Origin: Candidatus Kuenenbacteria bacterium CG08_land_8_20_14_0_20_37_23
GTDB lineage: Bacteria > Patescibacteriota > Patescibacteriia > UBA2196 > GWA2-42-15
Assembly (NCBI GenBank): GCA_002778965.1
Contig: PEXX01000050.1
Location: 1-32,463 of the forward strand
DNA: 32,463 nucleotides
Direction of reading: 5' to 3'
The translations under genes and the position numbers were made by a program. The notes under the pieces were generated by a model. It saw only the letters and a program-made list of their open reading frames with translations. It did not search any database and was not told the origin of the DNA. Shown here piece by piece: positions 1 through 8,591 of the stretch. Position 1 is the first letter of the stretch, and the number at the start of each line of letters is the position of its first letter.

Positions 1-1
1 T

Positions 2-724
2 GACGAAAACACTTTTGAGATTGGGGAGACTTACGCTACGATCAACTGGACGACAAGTAAACCGGGGACATCGCGCGTAATTTATGATACTTTTTCTCGT
101 CAGGATATCAGTTATGAACACGGCCCTAATTATGGTTATATGTTTTCCACCAAAGAAGATGCCAGTTTGGTGATAGGACATTCGCTGGTTATTTATAATT
201 TAATCCCGGACACCACTTATTATTTCCGGCCAATATCCCATAGTTCTCCTGAAAAAATAGGCGAAGAATTGTCGCTGACAACTCTTGGAAGAAGCGTTGA
301 AGAGGTTGAGCAAGAGTTGCCGGCCGTGAATTTAAATGGTTCAAGAGCGATTGACGAAGAGAAAAATTTTTCATTGGACCACCCGGTTGCTTCAAACTCC
401 AATCTTATCTTGGAACAAGCTGACGAACAAAGCGGCAGAACAAATTTGAAGGATTTTGCGATGATGGCGGAGTTACCCGCAACATTGGAATTAAATAGCA
501 CAGATTTTCCGATAAAAAGAGTAGCTGGAGCCGTTGTTGATAATTCTTGCAAACAAAAACAATGGTGGATGTTTGTTCTTGTTTTGTTCGGCTACTTGCT
601 CACCCTTGGTTCATATTATAGATATTTAAGCAAGAAAAAATTTAAACATTGGATTTATTTTCCAATTATTTTAAGTATAGCGGTGATTTTATTGATTATA
701 GCGCTGACGAGATGTTTAATATGA
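2..724 (+). CDS. Fibronectin type III-like surface protein with C-terminal transmembrane segments (5' partial, runs off window)
   Basis: The frame is open from base 2 (DENTFEIGETYATINWTTSKPGTSRVIYDT...YNLIPDTTYYFRPIS), an Fn3/purple-acid-phosphatase-N-like beta pattern, followed by two hydrophobic helices (MFVLVLFGYLLTLGSYY; IYFPIILSIAVILLIIAL). Confidence 0.6.
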   Translation, partial: DENTFEIGETYATINWTTSKPGTSRVIYDTFSRQDISYEHGPNYGYMFSTKEDASLVIGHSLVIYNLIPDTTYYFRPISHSSPEKIGEELSLTTLGRSVEEVEQELPAVNLNGSRAIDEEKNFSLDHPVASNSNLILEQADEQSGRTNLKDFAMMAELPATLELNSTDFPIKRVAGAVVDNSCKQKQWWMFVLVLFGYLLTLGSYYRYLSKKKFKHWIYFPIILSIAVILLIIALTRCLI

Positions 725-850
725 AAGAATGAAAAAATATATTGATTTTGATATGATATTTCAGAATTTGCCGAAAAGTGTTAGAATAAAGGTGTGGACA
801 AAATATCTTGTAGAATTCTTACATTATTTGGTTGAGAAGTTTTTTGGTAT

Positions 851-3652
851 TTGAGTTTATCTATGGCGCTAAACAACTATTTCGGGAAATATTTTATGCC
901 GCAAAGCAAATACAAAAATAAACTTGAAAAAGATTTGGAAAAACTGTCATGGGAGTTTGTTTTGGATGCGGACAACATGGGAAAAGATGAGAATGAGATT
1001 TTTTTAGAGGAGAATTATGAGGACGATACGACTGATTTTACGAAAAAAAAGAAAGCAATTGACAAGAAGACCGAGAACATTCATAGGGATTTGAATATAG
1101 AGAGTCTTTACGGTAAACGCGATGATTTATTTTTGAATATAAATGAACTTAATAGAAATTCAAGCATAATTTTTGACGAAAAAAAGCTTCAGGCTAATAA
1201 AATTACTGAATGGACAAAAGCCCCGCGATTGAGAGAACCGCTTATTAAAAAAGCACTTTGCGGATTATTAAGGGTATTAGCATATCCAGGCGCGCTTTCT
1301 GTCAAAATCATATTCAGTTTATCCAAGAATTCATGGATTGCGGCAAAGAGCATAGGTTTATCAATCTATAGATTGGTTAAAATGATAGTTTCTTTCCCAT
1401 GGCAGATTTTGTTGGCTTTGCGAGCATCTTTTATTTATCTTTTTGGAGATTTGAGTTGGATCAGTATAAACAAAACAGCGTTAGCAGATGTCATGCCAAA
1501 TGAAGGCAATATTTTTCCTTACCGTCGTTTAAGAGCCATGGTGTTTTTTGTTTTTGTTGCTTTGGTTTTAGTTTTGCCGATACAGGGCTATGTATTATAT
1601 AAAAAAAGTCAGGACACAAAAGGGCATGTAATGGGCGCATCGCTTGAGGGCATTGAACATATGAAACTCGCTAGTGCGCTTGGCTTGGATTATGATTTTA
1701 GCGGAGCCGGAGATAAATTTAGGTTGGCCGAAAATGATTTTTTGGAAGCGGAGAGAAGTTTTGGCGAGTTTCAAGACACAGCAAGCAGATTATCTTTTCT
1801 TATTCCGGAAGTAAAAAGCGGGCGTGAGCTCCTAGAGATTGCTAAAAAATCAGCGCAGATTGGCATTCATTTAAGCATGGTGGCAGATGCTCTCGGATTA
1901 ATAGATATTGGGAATGTGAAACTGGAAACTGGAAAGGAGGAAAACGAATTGATTTTGGCCATTGATAAAAATCAATCAATAAAAGAACAAGAAACAGCAG
2001 GACAAGAAAACAACAATTTTAGCGCTATTGATCAAGAATTGAAGCTGGCGCTGGGCGAGGCAATGGAGATAAATGATATTTTGGGAGAAATTGATTTGTC
2101 CGACACCGATTTTGGAGAATATCAGGGAGAGTTTGAGAACATAAAAAAAGAATTTCCGCGGCTTATCGCGTTTTTGGACGAAAGTAAAAATATTTTCAAA
2201 ATCATAACGTATTTTTTGGGGAGCGGCGAGCCAAGAAGATGGATGCTTGTTTTTGAGAATAATAGAGAACTGCGTCCAACAGGCGGGTTTATGGGCTCAT
2301 ATGCGATTCTTGATGTGAAGGATGGCAAAATTAAAAATATTGAAGTGCCTGGAGGAGGATTTTATGATTTAAAGGGATCAATGCAAGTCAAAGTTGACGC
2401 GCCATATCCATTTCATCTTTTTTCTCCAATATGGCAACCATGGAATGCAAATTGGTTTCCGAATTGGCCGGATTCAGCAAGAAAAATAGCGTGGTTTTAC
2501 GAAAATTCAGGTGGAGCGACGATTGACGGGGTGATTGCTTTCACTCCGAAAGTACTTGAAGATTTGCTCGCGTTGACTGGAGAGATTGTGATGCCAGAAT
2601 ATGAAACAGCGGTCAATAGTGAAAATTTTGTGCGTATGGCGCAGATGGAGGTGGAGATTGAATATGACAAAGAAGAAAACAAACCAAAGAAATTTATCGG
2701 AGATCTTTTACCAAAGGTGATTGATCGCATATTTAGCTTGAAGGACGATAGAATGTTGGAAATATTTGAAGTAATTGGCGATGCATTCATGGAAAAACAT
2801 TTGTTGGTATATTTTTATGACAATCAATATCAGGAGCTTGCTCGCAAGCTATCTTTTGCCGGCGAGATTAAGGAGACTTCGTCTGATTATTTGAGCGTAG
2901 TGCACACTAATATTGCCGGCGGCAAGACTGATATGGTCATGATGACGAATATTAATCATAAGATAGAGATTATGGAAGACGGATCATTGCTTAGCGAAGT
3001 AATCATCAGTAAAAAACATAATGGATCGCGAGATGATATATTTGAAGGCCAGCGGAATATAGATTATCTGCGTGTTTATGTGCCGCTAGGAGCCGAACTG
3101 CTTGAAGCGAGCGGGTTTGACAAAATACCGAAAGATCGTATTTTTCAGATAGCCGCTGTTGATGACAACATAGCCGCTGATAACGATTTGTCCAGAATTG
3201 AAACTAATTTAAGAATTGATGGGAAAAGCGGGACGCGCGTAACTGACGAATTTGGTAAAACGGTTTTTGGTAATTGGATGATTGTCGGCCCGGGAGAAGA
3301 AAAAAGCGCTAAAGTAAAGTATCTTTTGCCTTTTAAGTTTGCAGAGATTAATAATAAACCGCAAAAACTTGGATTTTTAGGGCTGGTTAGACAGTATTTT
3401 TTTGGAAAACAAAAAGAAGAGGTAAAAAATTTTATGGCGCGAGAGAAATATGTTTACAGCCTATTAGCCCAAAAGCAGGCTGGAACTGAAAATGACAAAA
3501 TTAAGAGCGAAATAGTGGCAAGTCCGTATTGGGAAATCGCCAATTATTTGCCGAAAACTGGCGAGATTATTTTTTCAGAGAATGGTTTTACTTATGCAAG
3601 CGAGCTTAGAACAGACAGATATTATGGGGTTGAGGTAGTTAGGAAACAGTAA
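851..3652 (+). CDS. DUF4012 domain-containing membrane protein (start may be ATG 863)
   Basis: 933 aa; DUF4012 hallmark 'NNRELRPTGGFMGSYAILDVKDGKI'; TM segment MVFFVFVALVLVLPIQGYVLY; family common in CPR genomes. Confidence 0.85.
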   Translation: MSLSMALNNYFGKYFMPQSKYKNKLEKDLEKLSWEFVLDADNMGKDENEIFLEENYEDDTTDFTKKKKAIDKKTENIHRDLNIESLYGKRDDLFLNINELNRNSSIIFDEKKLQANKITEWTKAPRLREPLIKKALCGLLRVLAYPGALSVKIIFSLSKNSWIAAKSIGLSIYRLVKMIVSFPWQILLALRASFIYLFGDLSWISINKTALADVMPNEGNIFPYRRLRAMVFFVFVALVLVLPIQGYVLYKKSQDTKGHVMGASLEGIEHMKLASALGLDYDFSGAGDKFRLAENDFLEAERSFGEFQDTASRLSFLIPEVKSGRELLEIAKKSAQIGIHLSMVADALGLIDIGNVKLETGKEENELILAIDKNQSIKEQETAGQENNNFSAIDQELKLALGEAMEINDILGEIDLSDTDFGEYQGEFENIKKEFPRLIAFLDESKNIFKIITYFLGSGEPRRWMLVFENNRELRPTGGFMGSYAILDVKDGKIKNIEVPGGGFYDLKGSMQVKVDAPYPFHLFSPIWQPWNANWFPNWPDSARKIAWFYENSGGATIDGVIAFTPKVLEDLLALTGEIVMPEYETAVNSENFVRMAQMEVEIEYDKEENKPKKFIGDLLPKVIDRIFSLKDDRMLEIFEVIGDAFMEKHLLVYFYDNQYQELARKLSFAGEIKETSSDYLSVVHTNIAGGKTDMVMMTNINHKIEIMEDGSLLSEVIISKKHNGSRDDIFEGQRNIDYLRVYVPLGAELLEASGFDKIPKDRIFQIAAVDDNIAADNDLSRIETNLRIDGKSGTRVTDEFGKTVFGNWMIVGPGEEKSAKVKYLLPFKFAEINNKPQKLGFLGLVRQYFFGKQKEEVKNFMAREKYVYSLLAQKQAGTENDKIKSEIVASPYWEIANYLPKTGEIIFSENGFTYASELRTDRYYGVEVVRKQ

Positions 3653-3724
3653 AAAGGCAAGAAATAAAATTATAAAGTTGGGAAGTTATTTAATTTTAGG
3701 AAGTTGAATAAAATTGATAAATAG

Positions 3725-3747
3725 GGTGTTTTATTAACGCCTTTTTT
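3725..3747 (+). terminator. Rho-independent terminator after DUF4012 gene
   Basis: ggtgtt-ttatt-aacgcc (one G-U) followed by tttttt. Confidence 0.6.
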
Positions 3748-3804
3748 ATTTTGGCTAATCTTAGTATAATGTTATATTTTATAATGTTTTTGACATCAGA
3801 CAGC

Positions 3805-3833
3805 TTGACAAGTTTTCAAATGTATGCTATTAT
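3805..3833 (+). promoter_or_regulatory. Sigma70-type promoter with extended -10
   Basis: TTGACA (3805-3810), 17-nt spacer, TATTAT (3828-3833) preceded by TGn; predicted start ~3840. Confidence 0.75.
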
Positions 3834-3839
3834 CATATG

Positions 3840-4214
3840 ATATTTAAAATTGTGGATAAGTATGGCTATTTTATAAAAACAGTAATTAAAGATGACTGCT
3901 TTTACAAAATAGCTATAAGCCCAAGCATTGGCGATGATGAATATTTCTTCATACATTGCCTTGCTTGGTCGGCTATTTGACACTGTAGTTAAGCTTGAAA
4001 ATTTGGAGGTTAGGCGTTATCTTGACTTGGTTTTTATCCGGTTCCGACTGGATAATCCCATTTATTTAACGTCAATGAATAAAACAGTTTTGCTGTATTT
4101 ATTCTCTTACCATGCTTTTACATGGTTATTTTCTCTGATTCAGCGGAGAACATAACCTCCAATTTTTCCAGCAAAAACTCGCACAAAAATCCGACCGCTT
4201 GCGGCCGGATTTTT
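3840..4214 (+). ncRNA. Candidate structured non-coding RNA or long regulatory leader of unknown family
   Basis: Lies between a near-consensus promoter and an intrinsic terminator. Hairpins at 3865-3913, 3921-3968, 4034-4055 (UCCG loop), 4077-4104 and 4109-4126; long-range helix ~4001-4012/4153-4165 (GGAGGTTA...TAACCTCC). Confidence 0.65.
4185..4214 (+). terminator. Rho-independent terminator
   Basis: aaaaatccgaccg-cttg-cggccggattttt: 13-bp stem with one A/C mismatch, ending in a T run. Confidence 0.85.
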
Positions 4215-4266
4215 AAATTGCGTTTAAATACGAAATTTGAATTTTTCTGTATTTTTGGTAAGCTAA

Positions 4267-5343
4267 ATGCATATGAAAATCGTTATTTTCGCTGGAGGAA
4301 TCGGCACAAGATTGTGGCCATTATCGCGGAAAAATTCACCAAAACAGTTTTATAAAATTTTTGACGGCAAATCAACCCTTGAGCTTGCTTTTGAGCGTCT
4401 GCGTAATTTTGGCGTGGAAAATATTTATGCGCAGACAATTCAAAAATTTTCAAGCATCATCGCGCAACAACTGCCTGACTTGCCTTGCGAAAATATTTTT
4501 ATTGAACCGGCTATGAGAAACGTTGGCCCCGCAGTGGCGCTTGCAGCGCAAAAATTGAAGGCGCTTGATTATTCAGGGCCAATCGCCATCATTTGGGCAG
4601 ATCATATTATGAAGCGGCCGGAAGAGTTTACGGAGAAGCTGGAAATAGCGGAAAGGCTGATAGAAAAAAATTTTAACAGATTTATTTTTTTAGCTGAACA
4701 ACCGCGTTTCGCCAATAATAATCTTGGCTGGATACGCATTGGAAGCAGAATAGGCGAGACTGATTGCGTTGATCTTTTTGAGTTCAAGGGATGGAAATAC
4801 AAGCCCGATCAGGTGAAATGCAATCAGATGTTTAAATCAGGAGAATATTTTTGGAACCCTGGCTATTTTGTCAGTTCAATTGATTTTATTCTTAGTCAAT
4901 ATAAAAAATTGGCTCCGCGGATTTTCACGGCAACGCTTGCTGTCGCAAGGAGCAAAGACAGCCGAAAATCCGCTGATATTTATTCAAACCTTGAAAAAGA
5001 ATCATTTGACAGGTGCTTGATTGAAAAAACAGATTTTAAAGACGCAATCGTCCTGAAAACTGATATGGGCTGGAGCGATCCAGGCACTTTGTATGCGCTG
5101 AAAGAAGCTCTGCAAAAAAGCTTTGAAGAGAATGTTGAGATTGGAAAAGTTTTCAATTATAGTTCCAAAGATTCTCTGATTTATAATTTGGAAAATAAAA
5201 AATTGGTTGCCACTGTTGGGCTTGATGGAATGATTGTAGTTAATACGGAAAACGCCATAATTGTTACTCGTAAAGATAAAGTCAAAGAGATAACTGGACT
5301 AGTTGAGCAATTGGAAAGATTCGGCTATGGGGAATATTTATAA
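4267..5343 (+). CDS. manC: Mannose-1-phosphate guanylyltransferase-like nucleotidyltransferase (start 4267 or 4273)
   Basis: N-terminal 'MKIVIFAGGIGTRLWPLSRKNSPKQF' signature; 'IIWADHIM', 'FWNPGYFV' and 'DMGWSDPGT' motifs of the GMP/ManC family. Confidence 0.8.
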   Translation: MHMKIVIFAGGIGTRLWPLSRKNSPKQFYKIFDGKSTLELAFERLRNFGVENIYAQTIQKFSSIIAQQLPDLPCENIFIEPAMRNVGPAVALAAQKLKALDYSGPIAIIWADHIMKRPEEFTEKLEIAERLIEKNFNRFIFLAEQPRFANNNLGWIRIGSRIGETDCVDLFEFKGWKYKPDQVKCNQMFKSGEYFWNPGYFVSSIDFILSQYKKLAPRIFTATLAVARSKDSRKSADIYSNLEKESFDRCLIEKTDFKDAIVLKTDMGWSDPGTLYALKEALQKSFEENVEIGKVFNYSSKDSLIYNLENKKLVATVGLDGMIVVNTENAIIVTRKDKVKEITGLVEQLERFGYGEYL

Positions 5344-5347
5344 ACTG

Positions 5348-5377
5348 ATTATTATACCCGTTGCGTAATAATTTTTT
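5348..5377 (+). terminator. Possible rho-independent terminator after manC-like gene
   Basis: attatta-N11-taataat followed by ttttt. Confidence 0.45.
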
Positions 5378-5434
5378 ATGCAGCAATTTGAAATTTTGGC
5401 TGTAAATTATTCATATTAAAGGAATTTCGCGATT

Positions 5435-6511
5435 ATGCGCTTAAGCAATATTTATTATAAACAGGAACTAGCGAATCATAAAACGCGATTGTCACGCAAG
5501 TTTTTTGGAATTTTAGTAGTGTTTGTTCTAGTAATAGGATTTATCTTAAGCGTCTGGTTTGTCTTTGCGATTACTGTTCCGCAAAAACTTGAGCATGGAA
5601 CCGGCTTTACTATTATTAAGGGAGAGGGGGTTAATCAGATAAGCCGCAATTTGAAAGATCGGGGAATTATAAAAAACAGTCTAATGTTTGAAGTTTATGC
5701 TTATTTGAAAGGCGTTGAGCGTTGTTTTCAGGCCGCGGAATATAGTTTGCCTGAAATTTTAAATGTCAAGAGACTTGTTGAAATTCTTACCACAGGACAG
5801 AGAGCCGATGAGTGGGACCTGATAGTGATTGAAGGCTGGAGCGCAAAAAATATTGATTCGAAATTGAAAGATTTAGGCAGATTTCAAGCAGGAGAATTAT
5901 TGCGGATGATTGAAGTGATATCCGATAAGACAAGCAGTTTGGCTGGCGGGCAATATGGATTTTTATCAGATAAGCCGGAAAAGGCCGGCTTGGAAGGCTA
6001 TCTTTTCCCTGATACTTACAGATTTTTTGCCAACGCGACCGCAGAAGACGTGATTGTGAAAATGCTTGATAATTTTGATCGCAAGTTGACGCAAGAGATG
6101 AGAGATGAAATCGCGCGCCAGGATAAAACCATTTTTAACGTGGTGATTATGGCCTCAATTATTGAGCGCGAAGTCAGAACTGAAAATGATCGGCCAATTG
6201 TCGCTGAGATTTTCTGGAAGCGCCTTGATAGCGGCATGGCTCTTGAGGCTGATTCTACTATTAATTATATCTCCGGGAAAAATACGCCGTCCGCTTCCTA
6301 TGAAGATCTGCAGATTGACTCACTTTATAATACTTACAAATATCCCGGTTTGCCGCCGGGGCCAATCAGCAATCCTGGCATTGAAGCGATCAAGGCCGCG
6401 ATCTATCCGCAGGAATCGGATTATTGGTTTTTTTTGACTGACAGCAAAGGCAACGTGCATTATGCCAACGATTTTGAAGAACACATTAGGAACAAGAATG
6501 AATATTTGTAA
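5435..6511 (+). CDS. mltG: Endolytic transglycosylase MltG (YceG-like)
   Basis: N-terminal TM helix; 'LEGYLFPDTYRF', 'MASIIEREV', 'ADSTINY', 'YNTYKYPGLPPGPISNPGIEAIKAAIYP' motifs. Confidence 0.92.
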   Translation: MRLSNIYYKQELANHKTRLSRKFFGILVVFVLVIGFILSVWFVFAITVPQKLEHGTGFTIIKGEGVNQISRNLKDRGIIKNSLMFEVYAYLKGVERCFQAAEYSLPEILNVKRLVEILTTGQRADEWDLIVIEGWSAKNIDSKLKDLGRFQAGELLRMIEVISDKTSSLAGGQYGFLSDKPEKAGLEGYLFPDTYRFFANATAEDVIVKMLDNFDRKLTQEMRDEIARQDKTIFNVVIMASIIEREVRTENDRPIVAEIFWKRLDSGMALEADSTINYISGKNTPSASYEDLQIDSLYNTYKYPGLPPGPISNPGIEAIKAAIYPQESDYWFFLTDSKGNVHYANDFEEHIRNKNEYL

Positions 6512-6540
6512 AATGGGAGATATGGGAGACAGATGTTGAA

Positions 6541-7071
6541 AATCCAAGCAAATCATAAGCCGGATTCTGTTCTATTTTGCGCCGTAGCGCGATAGTGTGG
6601 TCATCTATCTTAGCGAGCTGTCTTTGAGCTCTTGCACCAGGCAGGGTTTTCCGCATTTCTATGTCGCCATAGAGATGTGTGGGCTTTTACCCTCTTGAGA
6701 CAAAAGCTCAAGATTCCGCATTTTACAACGGAACGCATTTTCACCCTTACCCTTCACGTATTTTTCTTCTTGATAATTGAGATTCTGTAAAACAAAAAAG
6801 AAAAATATGTGAAGGGCGGTATATTTTCTGTGGCACTTTCCCTGGGTTTTAAAGTTGTCCGATAAAAAATTACGATCGTATATCTTTTATCGTACTTCTT
6901 ATACTCGGTCGCTTTTACGACTGCCATGACTCCGATTTTGGATCGGAGGGTGTCCGGACTTTCCTCCCCTCGCATAGTCTCTGCTATCCAATATTTTTTA
7001 CTGGTTGAATCATTTATTTGACTGAAGAAGCGAAGACTATGCGAGGGGCAACCACTTGATTTGCTTGGATT
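6541..7071 (-). ncRNA. rnpB: RNase P RNA, bacterial type A-like, with expanded helices
   Basis: Minus strand contains GAGGGGAGGAAAGTCCGGACA, AGGGAAAGTGCCACAGAAAATATACCGCC and the 3' ACAGAATCCGGCTTAT. The ends pair as a perfect 14-bp P1 (AATCCAAGCAAATC/GATTTGCTTGGATT). Confidence 0.95.
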
Positions 7072-7077
7072 ATTAGT

Positions 7078-7106
7078 ATAATATTAAAAATATTATATTT
7101 TGTCAA
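7078..7106 (-). promoter_or_regulatory. rnpB promoter
   Basis: Minus strand TTGACA (7106-7101), 17-nt spacer, TATTAT (7083-7078); predicted start coincides with the 5' end of P1 at ~7071. Confidence 0.85.
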
Positions 7107-7123
7107 TTTTCTATTTTTTTTCT

Positions 7124-8518
7124 ATGAAAAAATCAGAAATTATATTTTCCATAATTCTTGTTCCGTTGGATTACGCGCTTTTAGTGCTAGCAGGCATTTC
7201 GGCATATTTCACGCGTTATTCTCAAATCTATGAAGAAAATATCCGCGAAGTGGTTTTTAGCTTGCCGTTTGGAAATTATCTTAAATATGTTTATGGTTTT
7301 GCTTTTTTGTGGATAATAATTTTTGCTATCTCCGGACTTTTTTCCATGCGTCCCGCGAAAAGTATGTTTGGCGTGTTAAATAAAATTTTTTTGGCTTGTT
7401 CTACGGGAGCTTTGGCTGTAATTGTCGTCTTCTTTTTTTCACGCGAGCTCTTTTCATCGCGCTTTATCGTTTTAGCGGCGTGGGTTTTGAGTATTTTTTA
7501 TACATTTATCGCGCATTTGCTTCTTCGTTATCTGCAAAAAGCTGCTTATAAAAAAGGTATTGGCGTGCACCGCATTGCGCTGATTGGCACTGACAAAACT
7601 AGCAACGAGCTTGCTCTTGCTTTTGCGAGCCAAACCAAGCTTGGCTATAAAATAGTTTGCCAGTCAGCAGGTTTTGATCGCGGGCTTGAAGCGCAAGTGA
7701 GAGAATTAAATGAAAAAAATCTGCTTGATGAAATAATTCAAACTGATTCAAACCTATCTCGCGAAGAAGTCATTAAATTGATTGATTTAGCTAATGAATA
7801 TCATCTTGATTTCAAATACGCGGCAGACTTGCTCGGTGCTCATCGCACGAATATTGATGTAAAAACTATTATTGGAATTCCTATCATTGAAATTAAAAAG
7901 ACCCCGCTTGACGGATGGGGCAGGGTAATAAAGAGAATTTTTGATATTTTTGGATCAATTTTGGCAATGATTGTTTTAGCGCCATTATTTCTTGTTTTGC
8001 CTATAATCATCAGCATTGACTCGCCAGGGCCGGTTATTTACAAAACAAATAGAGTTGGCGCGACTGGAAAAAAATTTTATCTTTATAAATGGCGTTCAAT
8101 GGTAGATGGCGCGGAAAAGATGAAAAAAGAGTTGATGGATAGCAATGAACGAGCTGGAGGGCCTTTGTTTAAAATGGTTAATGACCCGAGAATCACCAGA
8201 GTAGGCAAATTTTTGCGCCGCACAAGTCTTGACGAAATTCCAAATTTTTGGAATGTGTTATTTGGCAATATGAGTCTTGTCGGTCCGCGGCCGCATGAGC
8301 CAGCCGAGGTTGAAAAATATGAAAAGCATCACAAAAAATTGTTGGATATTAAGCCTGGGATTACTGGCATGGCGCAGATTTCTGGCAGATCAACGCTTGA
8401 TTTTGACGAAGAAGCGAAGCTGGATACTTTATATATTGAAACATGGAGCATAAAGCTGGATATTATTATTTTATTTAAAACGCCATTGGCTGTTTTATTT
8501 TCAAAGACAGCAGCGTAA
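7124..8518 (+). CDS. Polyprenyl-phosphate sugar-1-phosphate transferase (bacterial sugar transferase / WbaP-like)
   Basis: Multi-TM N-terminus; C-terminal 'KRIFDIFGSILAMIVLAPL', 'GPVIYKTNRVGATGKKFYLYKWRSM', 'LRRTSLDEIPNFWNVLFGNMSLVGPRP', 'KPGITGMAQISGR'. ORF track start 7100 is TTG; ATG 7124 preferred. Confidence 0.92.
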   Translation: MKKSEIIFSIILVPLDYALLVLAGISAYFTRYSQIYEENIREVVFSLPFGNYLKYVYGFAFLWIIIFAISGLFSMRPAKSMFGVLNKIFLACSTGALAVIVVFFFSRELFSSRFIVLAAWVLSIFYTFIAHLLLRYLQKAAYKKGIGVHRIALIGTDKTSNELALAFASQTKLGYKIVCQSAGFDRGLEAQVRELNEKNLLDEIIQTDSNLSREEVIKLIDLANEYHLDFKYAADLLGAHRTNIDVKTIIGIPIIEIKKTPLDGWGRVIKRIFDIFGSILAMIVLAPLFLVLPIIISIDSPGPVIYKTNRVGATGKKFYLYKWRSMVDGAEKMKKELMDSNERAGGPLFKMVNDPRITRVGKFLRRTSLDEIPNFWNVLFGNMSLVGPRPHEPAEVEKYEKHHKKLLDIKPGITGMAQISGRSTLDFDEEAKLDTLYIETWSIKLDIIILFKTPLAVLFSKTAA

Positions 8519-8591
8519 GAGCTGGTTGGACAGAGAAGGCATTATCATATCTGCTTACCAATTTTTATCTAAATGTTATTTTTAAAATAAG

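Noticed and set aside
3840-4214. tmRNA, SRP RNA or 6S RNA as the identity of the structured RNA
   Set aside because: No tRNA-like acceptor/T-loop ends or CCA, no SRP GGAA/GCAG core, and the multi-hairpin layout does not fit the single long 6S hairpin. This is a judgement by eye; an Infernal search is needed.
3928-4355. ORFs 3928-4155 and 4122-4355 on the plus strand as protein genes
   Set aside because: They lie across hairpins and a terminator of the candidate ncRNA, and the second runs into manC out of frame. Compositions are not protein-like and no family is recognisable.
6320-6556. Minus-strand ORF of 78 aa
   Set aside because: Antisense to mltG and overlapping the rnpB 3' end; explained by those features.
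6754-6975. Minus-strand ORF of 73 aa
   Set aside because: Completely inside RNase P RNA.
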